DNA of 12,197 nt. Origin: Flavobacteriaceae bacterium. GTDB taxonomy: Bacteria; Bacteroidota; Bacteroidia; Flavobacteriales; Flavobacteriaceae. Shown in pieces: positions 6,715 to 12,197 of this stretch. Made by a program: the position numbers and the translations under genes. The notes beneath the pieces are model-generated. The model was not told the DNA's origin. It did not search any database and saw only the letters and a list, made by a program, of their open reading frames with translations. Every line of letters starts with the position of its first letter. Position 1 is the stretch's first letter. The DNA lies in assembly GCA_019752245.1 (NCBI GenBank), contig JAIEMH010000204.1, forward strand, positions 1-12,197, read 5' to 3'.

Positions 6715-7542
6715 TTATTTTGAAACTTTATTATTCAAAATCACTTCCATCTCTTGTTGCATTTTGAAAGCTTCTTCTCTTGCTTTTTCTACAAAATCAG
6801 TTCCTTTTGATGCATAAATAATTGCTCTGGAGGAATTGATTAAAAGTCCAACATTATCACTCATTCCATATTTACAAACTTCTTCTAAGCTTCCGCCTTG
6901 CGCACCAACTCCTGGAACTAGTAAAAAACTATTTGGAATTATTTTTCTAATTTCTGTAAAATATTCGGCTTTGGTTGCTCCTACTACATACATCAAATTT
7001 TCTGAGTTTTTCCAAGTTTTTGATGTTTCAATAACTACTTTATATAATTCTTTTCCGTCAATATTTTTAGTTTGAAAATCAAATGCTCCTTCGTTAGACG
7101 TTAATGCCAACATAATGGTATGTTTGTTTTGGAAAGCCAAAAATGGCTCAACTGAATCTTTTCCCATGTATGGTGCAACCGTTACACTATCAAAATTTAA
7201 ATCTTCAAAAAAAGCTTTGGCATACATTGATGATGTATTTCCGATATCGCCACGTTTAGCATCAGCAATTGTGAACAGTTGAGGATATTTTTCGTTGATA
7301 TAATTGATGGTTTTTTGTAATGATTGCCAACCTTTAATACTGTAAGCTTCGTAAAAAGCGGTATTTGGTTTATAACCAATGCACAAATCGTGAGTAGCAT
7401 CAATTATAGCTTTATTGAATTCGAAAATTGGATCTTCTAATTCTAATAAATGCTGTGGAATTTTAGTTAAATCGACATCTAAACCTATACATAGAAACGA
7501 TTTTTTAAGCTGAATTTGTTCAATTAATTGTTGTGTTGTCAT
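6715..7542 (-). CDS. pyrF: Orotidine 5'-phosphate decarboxylase (large-type PyrF)
   Basis: PyrF catalyses the last step of UMP synthesis, OMP to UMP plus CO2, in the cytoplasm. The 275-residue length and motif pattern fit the longer PyrF subfamily found in Bacteroidota and Actinobacteria, not the roughly 230-residue E. coli type. The catalytic core DAKRGDIGNT (94-103) supplies D94, K96 and D99. Other sites are CIGLDVD (18-24) near the substrate, KPNTAFYEAYG-like KPNTAFYEAYS (58-68), PYMGKDS (124-130), the phosphate-binding VPGVGAQGG (209-217) and SSRAIIY (237-243). The ATG at 7542 sits just after a full-match -7 element. It leads the three-gene minus-strand run. No other pyrimidine gene is in the window. 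Confidence 0.95.
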   Translation of the reverse strand: MTTQQLIEQIQLKKSFLCIGLDVDLTKIPQHLLELEDPIFEFNKAIIDATHDLCIGYKPNTAFYEAYSIKGWQSLQKTINYINEKYPQLFTIADAKRGDIGNTSSMYAKAFFEDLNFDSVTVAPYMGKDSVEPFLAFQNKHTIMLALTSNEGAFDFQTKNIDGKELYKVVIETSKTWKNSENLMYVVGATKAEYFTEIRKIIPNSFLLVPGVGAQGGSLEEVCKYGMSDNVGLLINSSRAIIYASKGTDFVEKAREEAFKMQQEMEVILNNKVSK

Positions 7543-7562
7543 TGTTTATTGTAGTTGTTGTG

Positions 7563-7570
7563 CAAAATTA
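7563..7570 (-). promoter_or_regulatory. -7 promoter element of the pyrF run
   Basis: On the minus strand this is TAATTTTG, a full match to TAnnTTTG, followed by CA. It lies 20 bp upstream of the pyrF ATG, giving a leader of only about 13-15 bases. A clear -33 TTTG at standard spacing is not seen. Confidence 0.5.
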
Positions 7571-7647
7571 CAAACATCCAATCAATAAAAATTAAAATAG
7601 TATAACAATCTTAAAAAATTATATAACACTTTTCATTTTCCAAAAGA

Positions 7648-7655
7648 TAACTTTG
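7648..7655 (+). promoter_or_regulatory. -7 promoter element upstream of the AraC-type regulator gene
   Basis: TAACTTTG matches TAnnTTTG fully. It would give a leader of about 130 bases before the ATG at 7790. A second, weaker candidate TAGCTTTA (7760-7767) would give a leader of about 15-20 bases. Confidence 0.4.
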
Positions 7656-7682
7656 TAATATGATGAAAAAAACACATAAAGA

Positions 7683-7756
7683 TTGAATACAGAATTGATT
7701 CAATAGGTAAAATATCAGTAATTTTAAGTTGTAACCTATTTTTATCCTCTTTTTTG
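7683..7756 (+). promoter_or_regulatory. Structured leader with two overlapping hairpins and a U-rich tract
   Basis: TTGAAT (7683-7688) can pair with ATTCAA (7698-7703). AATAGG (7702-7707) can pair with CCTATT (7735-7740), enclosing an inner TAAAAT (7708-7713) / ATTTTA (7721-7726) stem. The two outer hairpins share bases 7702-7703, so they compete. A tract rich in T (7737-7755) follows directly. The layout resembles an attenuator ahead of the regulator gene, but the stems are AT-rich and no known riboswitch was recognised. Confidence 0.3.
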
Positions 7757-7789
7757 TAATAGCTTTACACAAATAAAGATTTTTAAACT

Positions 7790-8353
7790 ATGAAAGTATA
7801 TTTAAAATTTGATTACAATTTACTTACCAAAAAAATACTTCAAGAAAAACTGACTGAACTTGGTTATAAATTTAACATTATTGGTTTTGGTGAATTTGAT
7901 TTTTTAGAGAATGTTCCAGAAGAAAAAATAAGCAAAATTACTGCTGCTTTTCAAGAATATGGAATTGATATTGTTGAAAATCAGAAAAGTGTTTTGGTTC
8001 AAAAAATAAAAGACACAATCATTGAAATGGTCAATAGTGATCAACCTTTGAATGTTAAAAGTTCGGCATATTTAGCCGATAAATTAAATCATAGTTACGG
8101 TTATATCTCCAATATTTTTTCGGATGTGACCTATACCTCTATTGAGAATTTTATAATTCTTCAACGAATAGAATTGGCAAAACAATTGATTATTAACAAT
8201 CAATTGAGTTTAACTGAAATTGCTTACCGACTAAATTATTCAAGTGTTGCCCATTTAAGTACACAATTTAAAAATACTACGGGAATTACGCCTTCTGCTT
8301 TTCAAAGAATCATTATTAAAAGAAGAGAACTTTCAAAAAACAACAACCTCTAA
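7790..8353 (+). CDS. AraC-family regulator with ferredoxin-like N-terminal domain
   Basis: This is a 187-residue DNA-binding regulator. Residues 1-65 have an alternating strand/helix pattern (strand 2-9, helix 12-25, strand 27-39, helix 44-57, strand 59-64) suggesting a small ferredoxin/HMA-like fold. From memory, flavobacterial relatives carry a pair of cysteines where this protein has FDYNLLTKK; this protein has no cysteine at all. Residues 70-175 form the two-HTH AraC/XylS domain, with HTH1 near 88-112 (SSAYLADKLN, YGYISNIFSD) and HTH2 with the family signature LTEIAYRLNYSSVAHLSTQF (141-160) then TGITPSAFQ (164-172). It is first in a four-gene run, 12 bp before the response regulator gene, which makes it a candidate output or autoregulator of that system. 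The effector is unknown. Confidence 0.9.
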   Translation: MKVYLKFDYNLLTKKILQEKLTELGYKFNIIGFGEFDFLENVPEEKISKITAAFQEYGIDIVENQKSVLVQKIKDTIIEMVNSDQPLNVKSSAYLADKLNHSYGYISNIFSDVTYTSIENFIILQRIELAKQLIINNQLSLTEIAYRLNYSSVAHLSTQFKNTTGITPSAFQRIIIKRRELSKNNNL

Positions 8354-8365
8354 ACCTATCAATTT

Positions 8366-8812
8366 ATGACTACAGATTTTATCAATATTACCCTTGCAGA
8401 TGACGATGAAGACGATAGATTGTTTTTTACAGATGCTTTTAGTGAATTAAAAATTAATACAAAAGTTAACACGTTTAATGACGGCGTAGAATTAATGGAT
8501 TATTTAAATGATGTGGATTCTATTTTACCAAATGTATTGTTTTTAGATTTAAACATGCCAAGAAAAAATGGTGTTGAATGTTTATTAGAAATCAAGCAAA
8601 ACAATAGATTTGATGACATTGCTATTGCAATTTATTCAACGTCATCGTCTGAAGAACATATTGAGGAAACATTTGTTAATGGCGCCAATATATACATAAA
8701 AAAACCAAACGATTTTAACACTTTGAAAAAAATACTTTCAGATGTAGTTACTATCAATTGGCAATATCATACGTCGGGTTTAAACAAAGATAATTTTTTA
8801 TTGAGAATGTAA
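8366..8812 (+). CDS. Single-domain response regulator (Rcp1/CheY-like)
   Basis: This 148-residue receiver has no output domain. The acidic pocket is in LADDDEDDR (10-18), the phospho-acceptor is D61 in FLDLNMPRKNG (59-69), the switch serine/threonine is in YSTSS (90-94), and the conserved lysine is K113 before P114 (IKKP). The long acidic N-terminal stretch and the LDLNMPRKNG motif are typical of the Rcp1 group, which often pairs with phytochrome-like or PAS kinases. About 25 C-terminal residues (NWQYHTSGL...) extend past the receiver, as is usual in this group. It ends one base before the ATG of the kinase gene, so the two are almost certainly co-translated and cognate. It must act by protein contact or as a phosphate relay. 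Confidence 0.94.
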   Translation: MTTDFINITLADDDEDDRLFFTDAFSELKINTKVNTFNDGVELMDYLNDVDSILPNVLFLDLNMPRKNGVECLLEIKQNNRFDDIAIAIYSTSSSEEHIEETFVNGANIYIKKPNDFNTLKKILSDVVTINWQYHTSGLNKDNFLLRM

Positions 8813-8813
8813 A

Positions 8814-10598
8814 ATGAAAGCATTTCAACTTCATAAATCGCCATTATTTCTTAAAATAATTTTTGTGCTTTCAATAGCCATAATATTTTTTATTGGAGGT
8901 GTTACTTTTAAACACATTACCGTTCTAAAAAAATCTTCGGTTTGGGTTACCAACAGCTACGAGGTAAATATGGAATTGGAGAAACTTTTATCCTACATTA
9001 AAGATGCAGAAACAGGTCAAAGAGGCTATATTATTTCTAAAGATGAAGAATTTTTAAAACCTTATTATAATTCTAAAAACTTAATAAAAAAATCTTTTAA
9101 TAACATTACAAGATTAACTAAAAGCAGTAGAACGCAGCAAAGCAACCTAAAAAAACTTTTGTTTTATATTAACAAAAGACAAAACTATTTGTCTAAATCT
9201 ATTTATTTAATACGACAAGAAAAATATGAAGTTTCTGAGCTTAACAATAATCTAATAAAAGGAAGAGGTGTGATGGACACGATTAGGGTTAAGGTTGAAA
9301 ACATGATTGATACCGAAAAAACACTTCTACACATCCGACAAAAAGATTATGAAAATACAATGAGTTACACTCCGTTATTTATCTATTTGACCTTATTAGT
9401 CACATTGATTTTAATAACAATTGCTTTTATAAAAATGAATAACGATTTAATTGCGCTAAAAAAAGCAAATAATACTCTTTTAGTTGCAAATGAAGCCAAT
9501 AGTATGGCAGAAATAGTTGGCAAATTCGGTAGTTGGCAACTCAATTTAGAAACTAATAAATATATCTATTCAGACAATGAATACCGTCTTTTGGGTTGTG
9601 AGCCTAAATCATTTAATGCTGGCGTAGAAGAGTTTATCAAATTTATACATCCTGAAGATTTAGAATCTGTAAAAGAGCGGGCAAAAATAATGTTCGACAA
9701 CGACAATCTTCCAGCATTTACTTATAGAATAATAAGAAAAGATGGCGAGATTAGATATTTTAGAGCATTAGGCAGAATGCTAGAAAATTTATTAGGACAC
9801 AAAACCTATATCGGCACAACAACTGATGTAACAGAGGAGGTATTTGCAAACAAGTTTATGGAGGAAAGAAACAGAGAATTGGAAGCTAATAATAAAGAAT
9901 TAACTGCTTTTAATTATATTGCTAGCCACGATTTACAAGAACCTCTAAGAAAAATTGAAACTTTTATTTCGAGACTAATTGATAAAGATTATGATAAATT
10001 GTCAGAATCTGGACAACAATATCTATCTCGAATTCAATCTTCGGCCAACCGAATGCGAATACTTATTGATGATTTACTACAATTTTCAAGAACTAATAAA
10101 ACCGAAAAAATATTTGAAATTTCAAATTTAAATGAACTATTAGATAATGCCAAACAGGAACTTTTACAAACCATAGAAGATAAAAAAGCTACCATTGAGA
10201 ATAGTGATTTACCTAATTTAAAAGTTATACCTTTTCAAATTCAGCAACTTTTCACTAACTTAATTGGCAATTCTTTAAAGTATAGTAAAACAGAGGTGAA
10301 TCCAAAGATTATAATTAATAGTTCTACTGTAGTTTCCCAAGACGAACCTTTGCTGCCAAAAACCAAAGACAAATATTATAAAATTACAATTGAAGACAAC
10401 GGAATTGGATTTGAGCAAGAATATGCCGATAAAATCTTCATCCTTTTTAACCGACTTCACAATAAAAACGAATATGATGGAACAGGAATAGGATTAGCAA
10501 TTTGCAAAAAAATTGTTGAAAATCATAAAGGATATATTTTTGCAAAAGGTAGTCCTAATGAAGGTTCACTATTTACAGTTTACCTTCCAATATCATAA
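8814..10598 (+). CDS. CHASE3-PAS membrane histidine kinase
   Basis: This is a 594-residue sensor kinase of the inner membrane. Domains in order: TM1 (about 12-32), a periplasmic CHASE3 domain (35-185) with its DAETGQRGYI signature (64-73), TM2 (about 187-207), a short coil, a PAS_3-type PAS domain with PAC (232-342: FGSWQLNLET, RIIRKDGEIRYF, GTTTDVTEE), a coiled linker, HisKA with phospho-acceptor H372 in SHDLQEPLRKI, and HATPase_c with N box NLIGNSLKYS (482-491), G1 EDNGIGF (527-533) and G2 GTGIGLAICKK (556-566). There is no receiver or second output domain, so the lone receiver encoded one base upstream is the obvious partner. CHASE3 binds unknown extracytoplasmic signals. The linker length and SHDLQEPLRK motif resemble cyanobacterial and phytochrome-type kinases paired with Rcp1-like receivers. 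Confidence 0.95.
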   Translation: MKAFQLHKSPLFLKIIFVLSIAIIFFIGGVTFKHITVLKKSSVWVTNSYEVNMELEKLLSYIKDAETGQRGYIISKDEEFLKPYYNSKNLIKKSFNNITRLTKSSRTQQSNLKKLLFYINKRQNYLSKSIYLIRQEKYEVSELNNNLIKGRGVMDTIRVKVENMIDTEKTLLHIRQKDYENTMSYTPLFIYLTLLVTLILITIAFIKMNNDLIALKKANNTLLVANEANSMAEIVGKFGSWQLNLETNKYIYSDNEYRLLGCEPKSFNAGVEEFIKFIHPEDLESVKERAKIMFDNDNLPAFTYRIIRKDGEIRYFRALGRMLENLLGHKTYIGTTTDVTEEVFANKFMEERNRELEANNKELTAFNYIASHDLQEPLRKIETFISRLIDKDYDKLSESGQQYLSRIQSSANRMRILIDDLLQFSRTNKTEKIFEISNLNELLDNAKQELLQTIEDKKATIENSDLPNLKVIPFQIQQLFTNLIGNSLKYSKTEVNPKIIINSSTVVSQDEPLLPKTKDKYYKITIEDNGIGFEQEYADKIFILFNRLHNKNEYDGTGIGLAICKKIVENHKGYIFAKGSPNEGSLFTVYLPIS

Positions 10599-10610
10599 AA
10601 ACTCAAAAAA

Positions 10611-11606
10611 ATGTTCAAAATAAAACTACTTTTAGAAGTCATCAAAGACACCTTTCAAGGTTTTTTGGAACATAAAATACTTAAGATGAGTGCATCACTT
10701 GCTTATACAACAGTATTCTCAATGGCACCATTATTACTTGTTATTCTATATTTATGTGACTTTTTTTTAAGCCGAGAAGCTGTAGAAGGAGCTATTTTTG
10801 GTCAAACAAAAGAATTTATTGGAGTCAATGCAGCAAGTCAATTACAAGCAATGATAAAAGGGCTAAGCATATCTGATAAGAGTAATTTAGCAGGAATTAT
10901 TGGTGTTTGCACATTGATAATTGGCGCAACATCTGTTTTTGCCGAAATACAAGATTCAATAAACACCATTTGGAGCATTCGTCCTAAATTAAAATCGGGT
11001 TTTTGGTTGTATCTTAAATCTCGTTTATTGTCTTTTGGTGTTATTGGCAGTTTAGGTTTTATATTATTAGTTTCTTTAGGATTTTCTGCCATCTTAGATT
11101 TTGTAAGCCATCAGCTATTTACTTCTTTATCAAAAATTGGGGTTTATGTTATATACATATCAAATTTTGTAATTACATCAATCGTAATAACGTTGTTGTT
11201 TGGATCCATATTTGCAATTCTTCCTGATGCAAAAATCTCTTGGAAACAAGTACGAGTTGCATCGTTTACAACAGCAATTTTATTTATGACAGGTAAATTT
11301 TTAATTTCTTATTACATTACAAAAGCCAATATTTCATCAATGTACGGCACTGCTGGATCGTTTGTAATTTTAATGGTTTGGGTTTATTATTCTTCGGTAA
11401 TATTATATTTTGGCGCCGAATTTTCAAAATGTTATGCCGTTAAATTTGCTTCACCTATTAAACCATCAGAATTTGCTGAAATTGTTCAAAAAGTTGAAAT
11501 CCCATTAACTTCTAAAACGATTCAAAATGCCGATGAAGAAAGTAAAGAAATAAAAAATGCTGATGAAATTGAAATCAAAACTAGTAACTCAACTGATAAA
11601 AGGTAG
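10611..11606 (+). CDS. YihY/BrkB-family inner-membrane protein
   Basis: This is a 331-residue integral membrane protein of the YihY/virulence factor BrkB family. It was once labelled ribonuclease BN in error; its molecular function is unsettled. Signatures are MSASLAYTTVFSMAPLLLV (26-44), GATSVFAEIQDSINTIW (105-121), LPDAKISWKQV (204-214) and YGTAGSFVILMVWVYYSS (245-262) with GAEF (268-271). Six hydrophobic segments are apparent (about 30-50, 95-112, 140-162, 178-203, 216-236, 248-270). The last 50 residues are a charged cytoplasmic tail with a short duplicated unit, QNADEESKEIK / NADEIEIK (305-323). It starts 12 bp after the kinase stop and ends the four-gene run before an intrinsic terminator. 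Being in one operon with the kinase suggests it is a product or partner of that signal system; this is inference from context. Confidence 0.92.
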   Translation: MFKIKLLLEVIKDTFQGFLEHKILKMSASLAYTTVFSMAPLLLVILYLCDFFLSREAVEGAIFGQTKEFIGVNAASQLQAMIKGLSISDKSNLAGIIGVCTLIIGATSVFAEIQDSINTIWSIRPKLKSGFWLYLKSRLLSFGVIGSLGFILLVSLGFSAILDFVSHQLFTSLSKIGVYVIYISNFVITSIVITLLFGSIFAILPDAKISWKQVRVASFTTAILFMTGKFLISYYITKANISSMYGTAGSFVILMVWVYYSSVILYFGAEFSKCYAVKFASPIKPSEFAEIVQKVEIPLTSKTIQNADEESKEIKNADEIEIKTSNSTDKR

Positions 11607-11633
11607 TAATGGTAAAAATAAATAATAAAATTC

Positions 11634-11661
11634 AAGCTCTCTTTACTGAGAGTTTTTTTTT
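11634..11661 (+). terminator. Intrinsic terminator after yihY
   Basis: CTCTC (11637-11641) pairs with GAGAG (11648-11652) around a 6-base loop. A G-U and two A-T pairs can extend the stem, and nine T residues follow. It lies 30 bp after the yihY stop and closes the signalling operon. Confidence 0.8.
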
Positions 11662-11735
11662 GAAAAAAAGATTAAACATGGAAATTTTATAATTAAAAAA
11701 AAATATCATGTAACAAAAAAAGGGTAGAATTGAAG

Positions 11736-11743
11736 GAATTTTG
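11736..11743 (+). promoter_or_regulatory. Possible -7 element for the small membrane protein genes
   Basis: GAATTTTG misses the TAnnTTTG consensus only at the first base and lies 57 bp before the ATG at 11801. The upstream terminator argues that a promoter must exist in this gap, but this is only the best of several weak candidates. Confidence 0.25.
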
Positions 11744-11800
11744 TATTAATAAAAGACATTATTATACTTAAAATAAAATAACATTTAAAACTATACTATC

Positions 11801-11953
11801 ATGCAAAATTTATTATACACAGTAGCTGTAATACTAGTTATCTTATGGGCTTTAGGCTTTTTTGTTTACAGCGTAGGTAACATCATTCACATCTTATTAG
11901 TAATTGCTGTAATTGCAATATTATTACGATTGATAAAAGGAAAAAGTGTTTAA
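11801..11953 (+). CDS. Lmo0937-like small membrane protein
   Basis: This is a 50-residue hydrophobic protein (start MQNLLYTVAVILVILWALGF, end RLIKGKSV). It has two predicted membrane helices, about 4-24 and 29-44, joined by a short YSVGN turn, with a basic C-terminus. Length, the ILWALGF stretch and the HILLVIAVIAILLRLI helix fit the Lmo0937 family of small membrane proteins, whose members often occur beside stress genes; the function is unknown. It starts with ATG, follows a terminator-bounded gap, and is 17 bp upstream of the YtxH gene, so the two are likely co-transcribed. Confidence 0.85.
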   Translation: MQNLLYTVAVILVILWALGFFVYSVGNIIHILLVIAVIAILLRLIKGKSV

Positions 11954-11970
11954 CATTAGAAATTAAAAAA

Positions 11971-12197
11971 ATGAAAAACAATAATTTATTATTAGGAATT
12001 ATTAGTGGTGTAGCTATTGGTTCCATACTAGGTGTACTTTTCGCTCCAGCAAAAGGAAGAGAAACAAGAAAAAAAATTAGAGATAAAGGAAGTGACTTAA
12101 AGGATAACTTTAAAGACTCTGTAAGCAAATTATCTGAAAAAATTGATGGTTATAAAAGTGATGCTACAATACTGATTGAAGAAGAAAAAGCAAATCT
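11971..12197 (+). CDS. YtxH domain protein, C-terminus outside window
   Basis: This is the first 75 codons of a YtxH-domain protein; the gene runs off the window. A polar start (MKNNN) is followed by one membrane helix with the family's glycine-rich core (LLLGIISGVAIGSILGVLFA, 6-25), then the hallmark PAKGRETRKKIRDKG (26-40) and a charged amphipathic helix continuing to the edge (LKDNFKDSVSKLSEKIDGY). Most members are around 100 residues long. YtxH proteins are linked to general stress in Bacillus; the molecular role is unknown. The close spacing after the Lmo0937-like gene suggests a small stress-membrane operon. Confidence 0.9.
   Translation, partial: MKNNNLLLGIISGVAIGSILGVLFAPAKGRETRKKIRDKGSDLKDNFKDSVSKLSEKIDGYKSDATILIEEEKAN

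Noticed and set aside
7602..7628. Two further ATAACA copies upstream of the AraC-type gene promoter, possibly the same operator as at 3682-3709
   Set aside because: They are 21 bp apart, not a multiple of 11, with no middle copy; such AT-rich hexamers are common by chance.
7660..7686. Eight-codon ORF MMKKTHKD upstream of the AraC-type gene
   Set aside because: It would begin at or before the likely transcription start and has no supporting feature.
11883..12128. Minus-strand 81-codon frame at the right end
   Set aside because: It is antisense to the Lmo0937-like and YtxH genes, both of which match known families.
1..12197. CRISPR array, tRNA, rRNA, IS element or phage-like genes
   Set aside because: No regularly spaced long repeats, no transposase or integrase motifs, no tRNA-like cloverleaf and no paired terminal inverted repeats were found on reading.

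Overview
The window comes from an AT-rich genome of the Bacteroidota, most likely a Flavobacterium-like member of the Flavobacteriaceae. Three things point there: closest family resemblances (fused IcmF mutase, the large-type PyrF, a DUF4197 lipoprotein, an Rcp1-like response regulator, YihY, YtxH); start regions without clear Shine-Dalgarno sequences; and repeated matches to the Bacteroidota -7 promoter element TAnnTTTG. No tRNA, rRNA, IS element, prophage or CRISPR array is visible.

Layout. (1) 1-2685, minus strand: the first 895 codons of a fused coenzyme-B12-dependent acyl-CoA mutase with its G-protein chaperone (IcmF type). (2) 2922-3632, plus: a DUF4197 lipoprotein, divergent from icmF. 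(3) 3633-3940: a gap holding three TTAACA-like direct repeats at exact 11-bp steps, a -7-like element and a strong terminator hairpin. Together they look like a short non-coding transcription unit. (4) 3941-5104, plus: an AraJ/YdhP-like MFS exporter, whose 3' end overlaps the next, convergent gene by 14 bp. (5) 7542-5091, minus: a compact three-gene run of pyrF, a BtuF-like metal/cobalamin receptor without signal peptide, and an alpha/beta hydrolase that begins with TTG in the same frame as the gene before it. (6) 7790-11606, plus: four tightly packed genes (gaps of 12, 1 and 12 bp) for an AraC-type regulator with a cysteine-free ferredoxin-like N-terminus, a single-domain response regulator, a CHASE3-PAS histidine kinase and a YihY/BrkB membrane protein, closed by an intrinsic terminator. 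(7) 11801-12197, plus: a 50-residue Lmo0937-like membrane protein and a truncated YtxH protein.

How it fits together. Regions 6 and 7 read as one signalling and envelope-stress island. A membrane kinase probably passes phosphate to the lone receiver, the AraC protein is a candidate output or autoregulator, and YihY, Lmo0937-like and YtxH proteins are small or integral membrane proteins of types often associated with stress. The minus-strand run joins pyrimidine synthesis to a corrinoid-type binding protein; with icmF nearby, B12 is a recurring theme, although icmF is a separate transcription unit. Functional links beyond gene order are inference.
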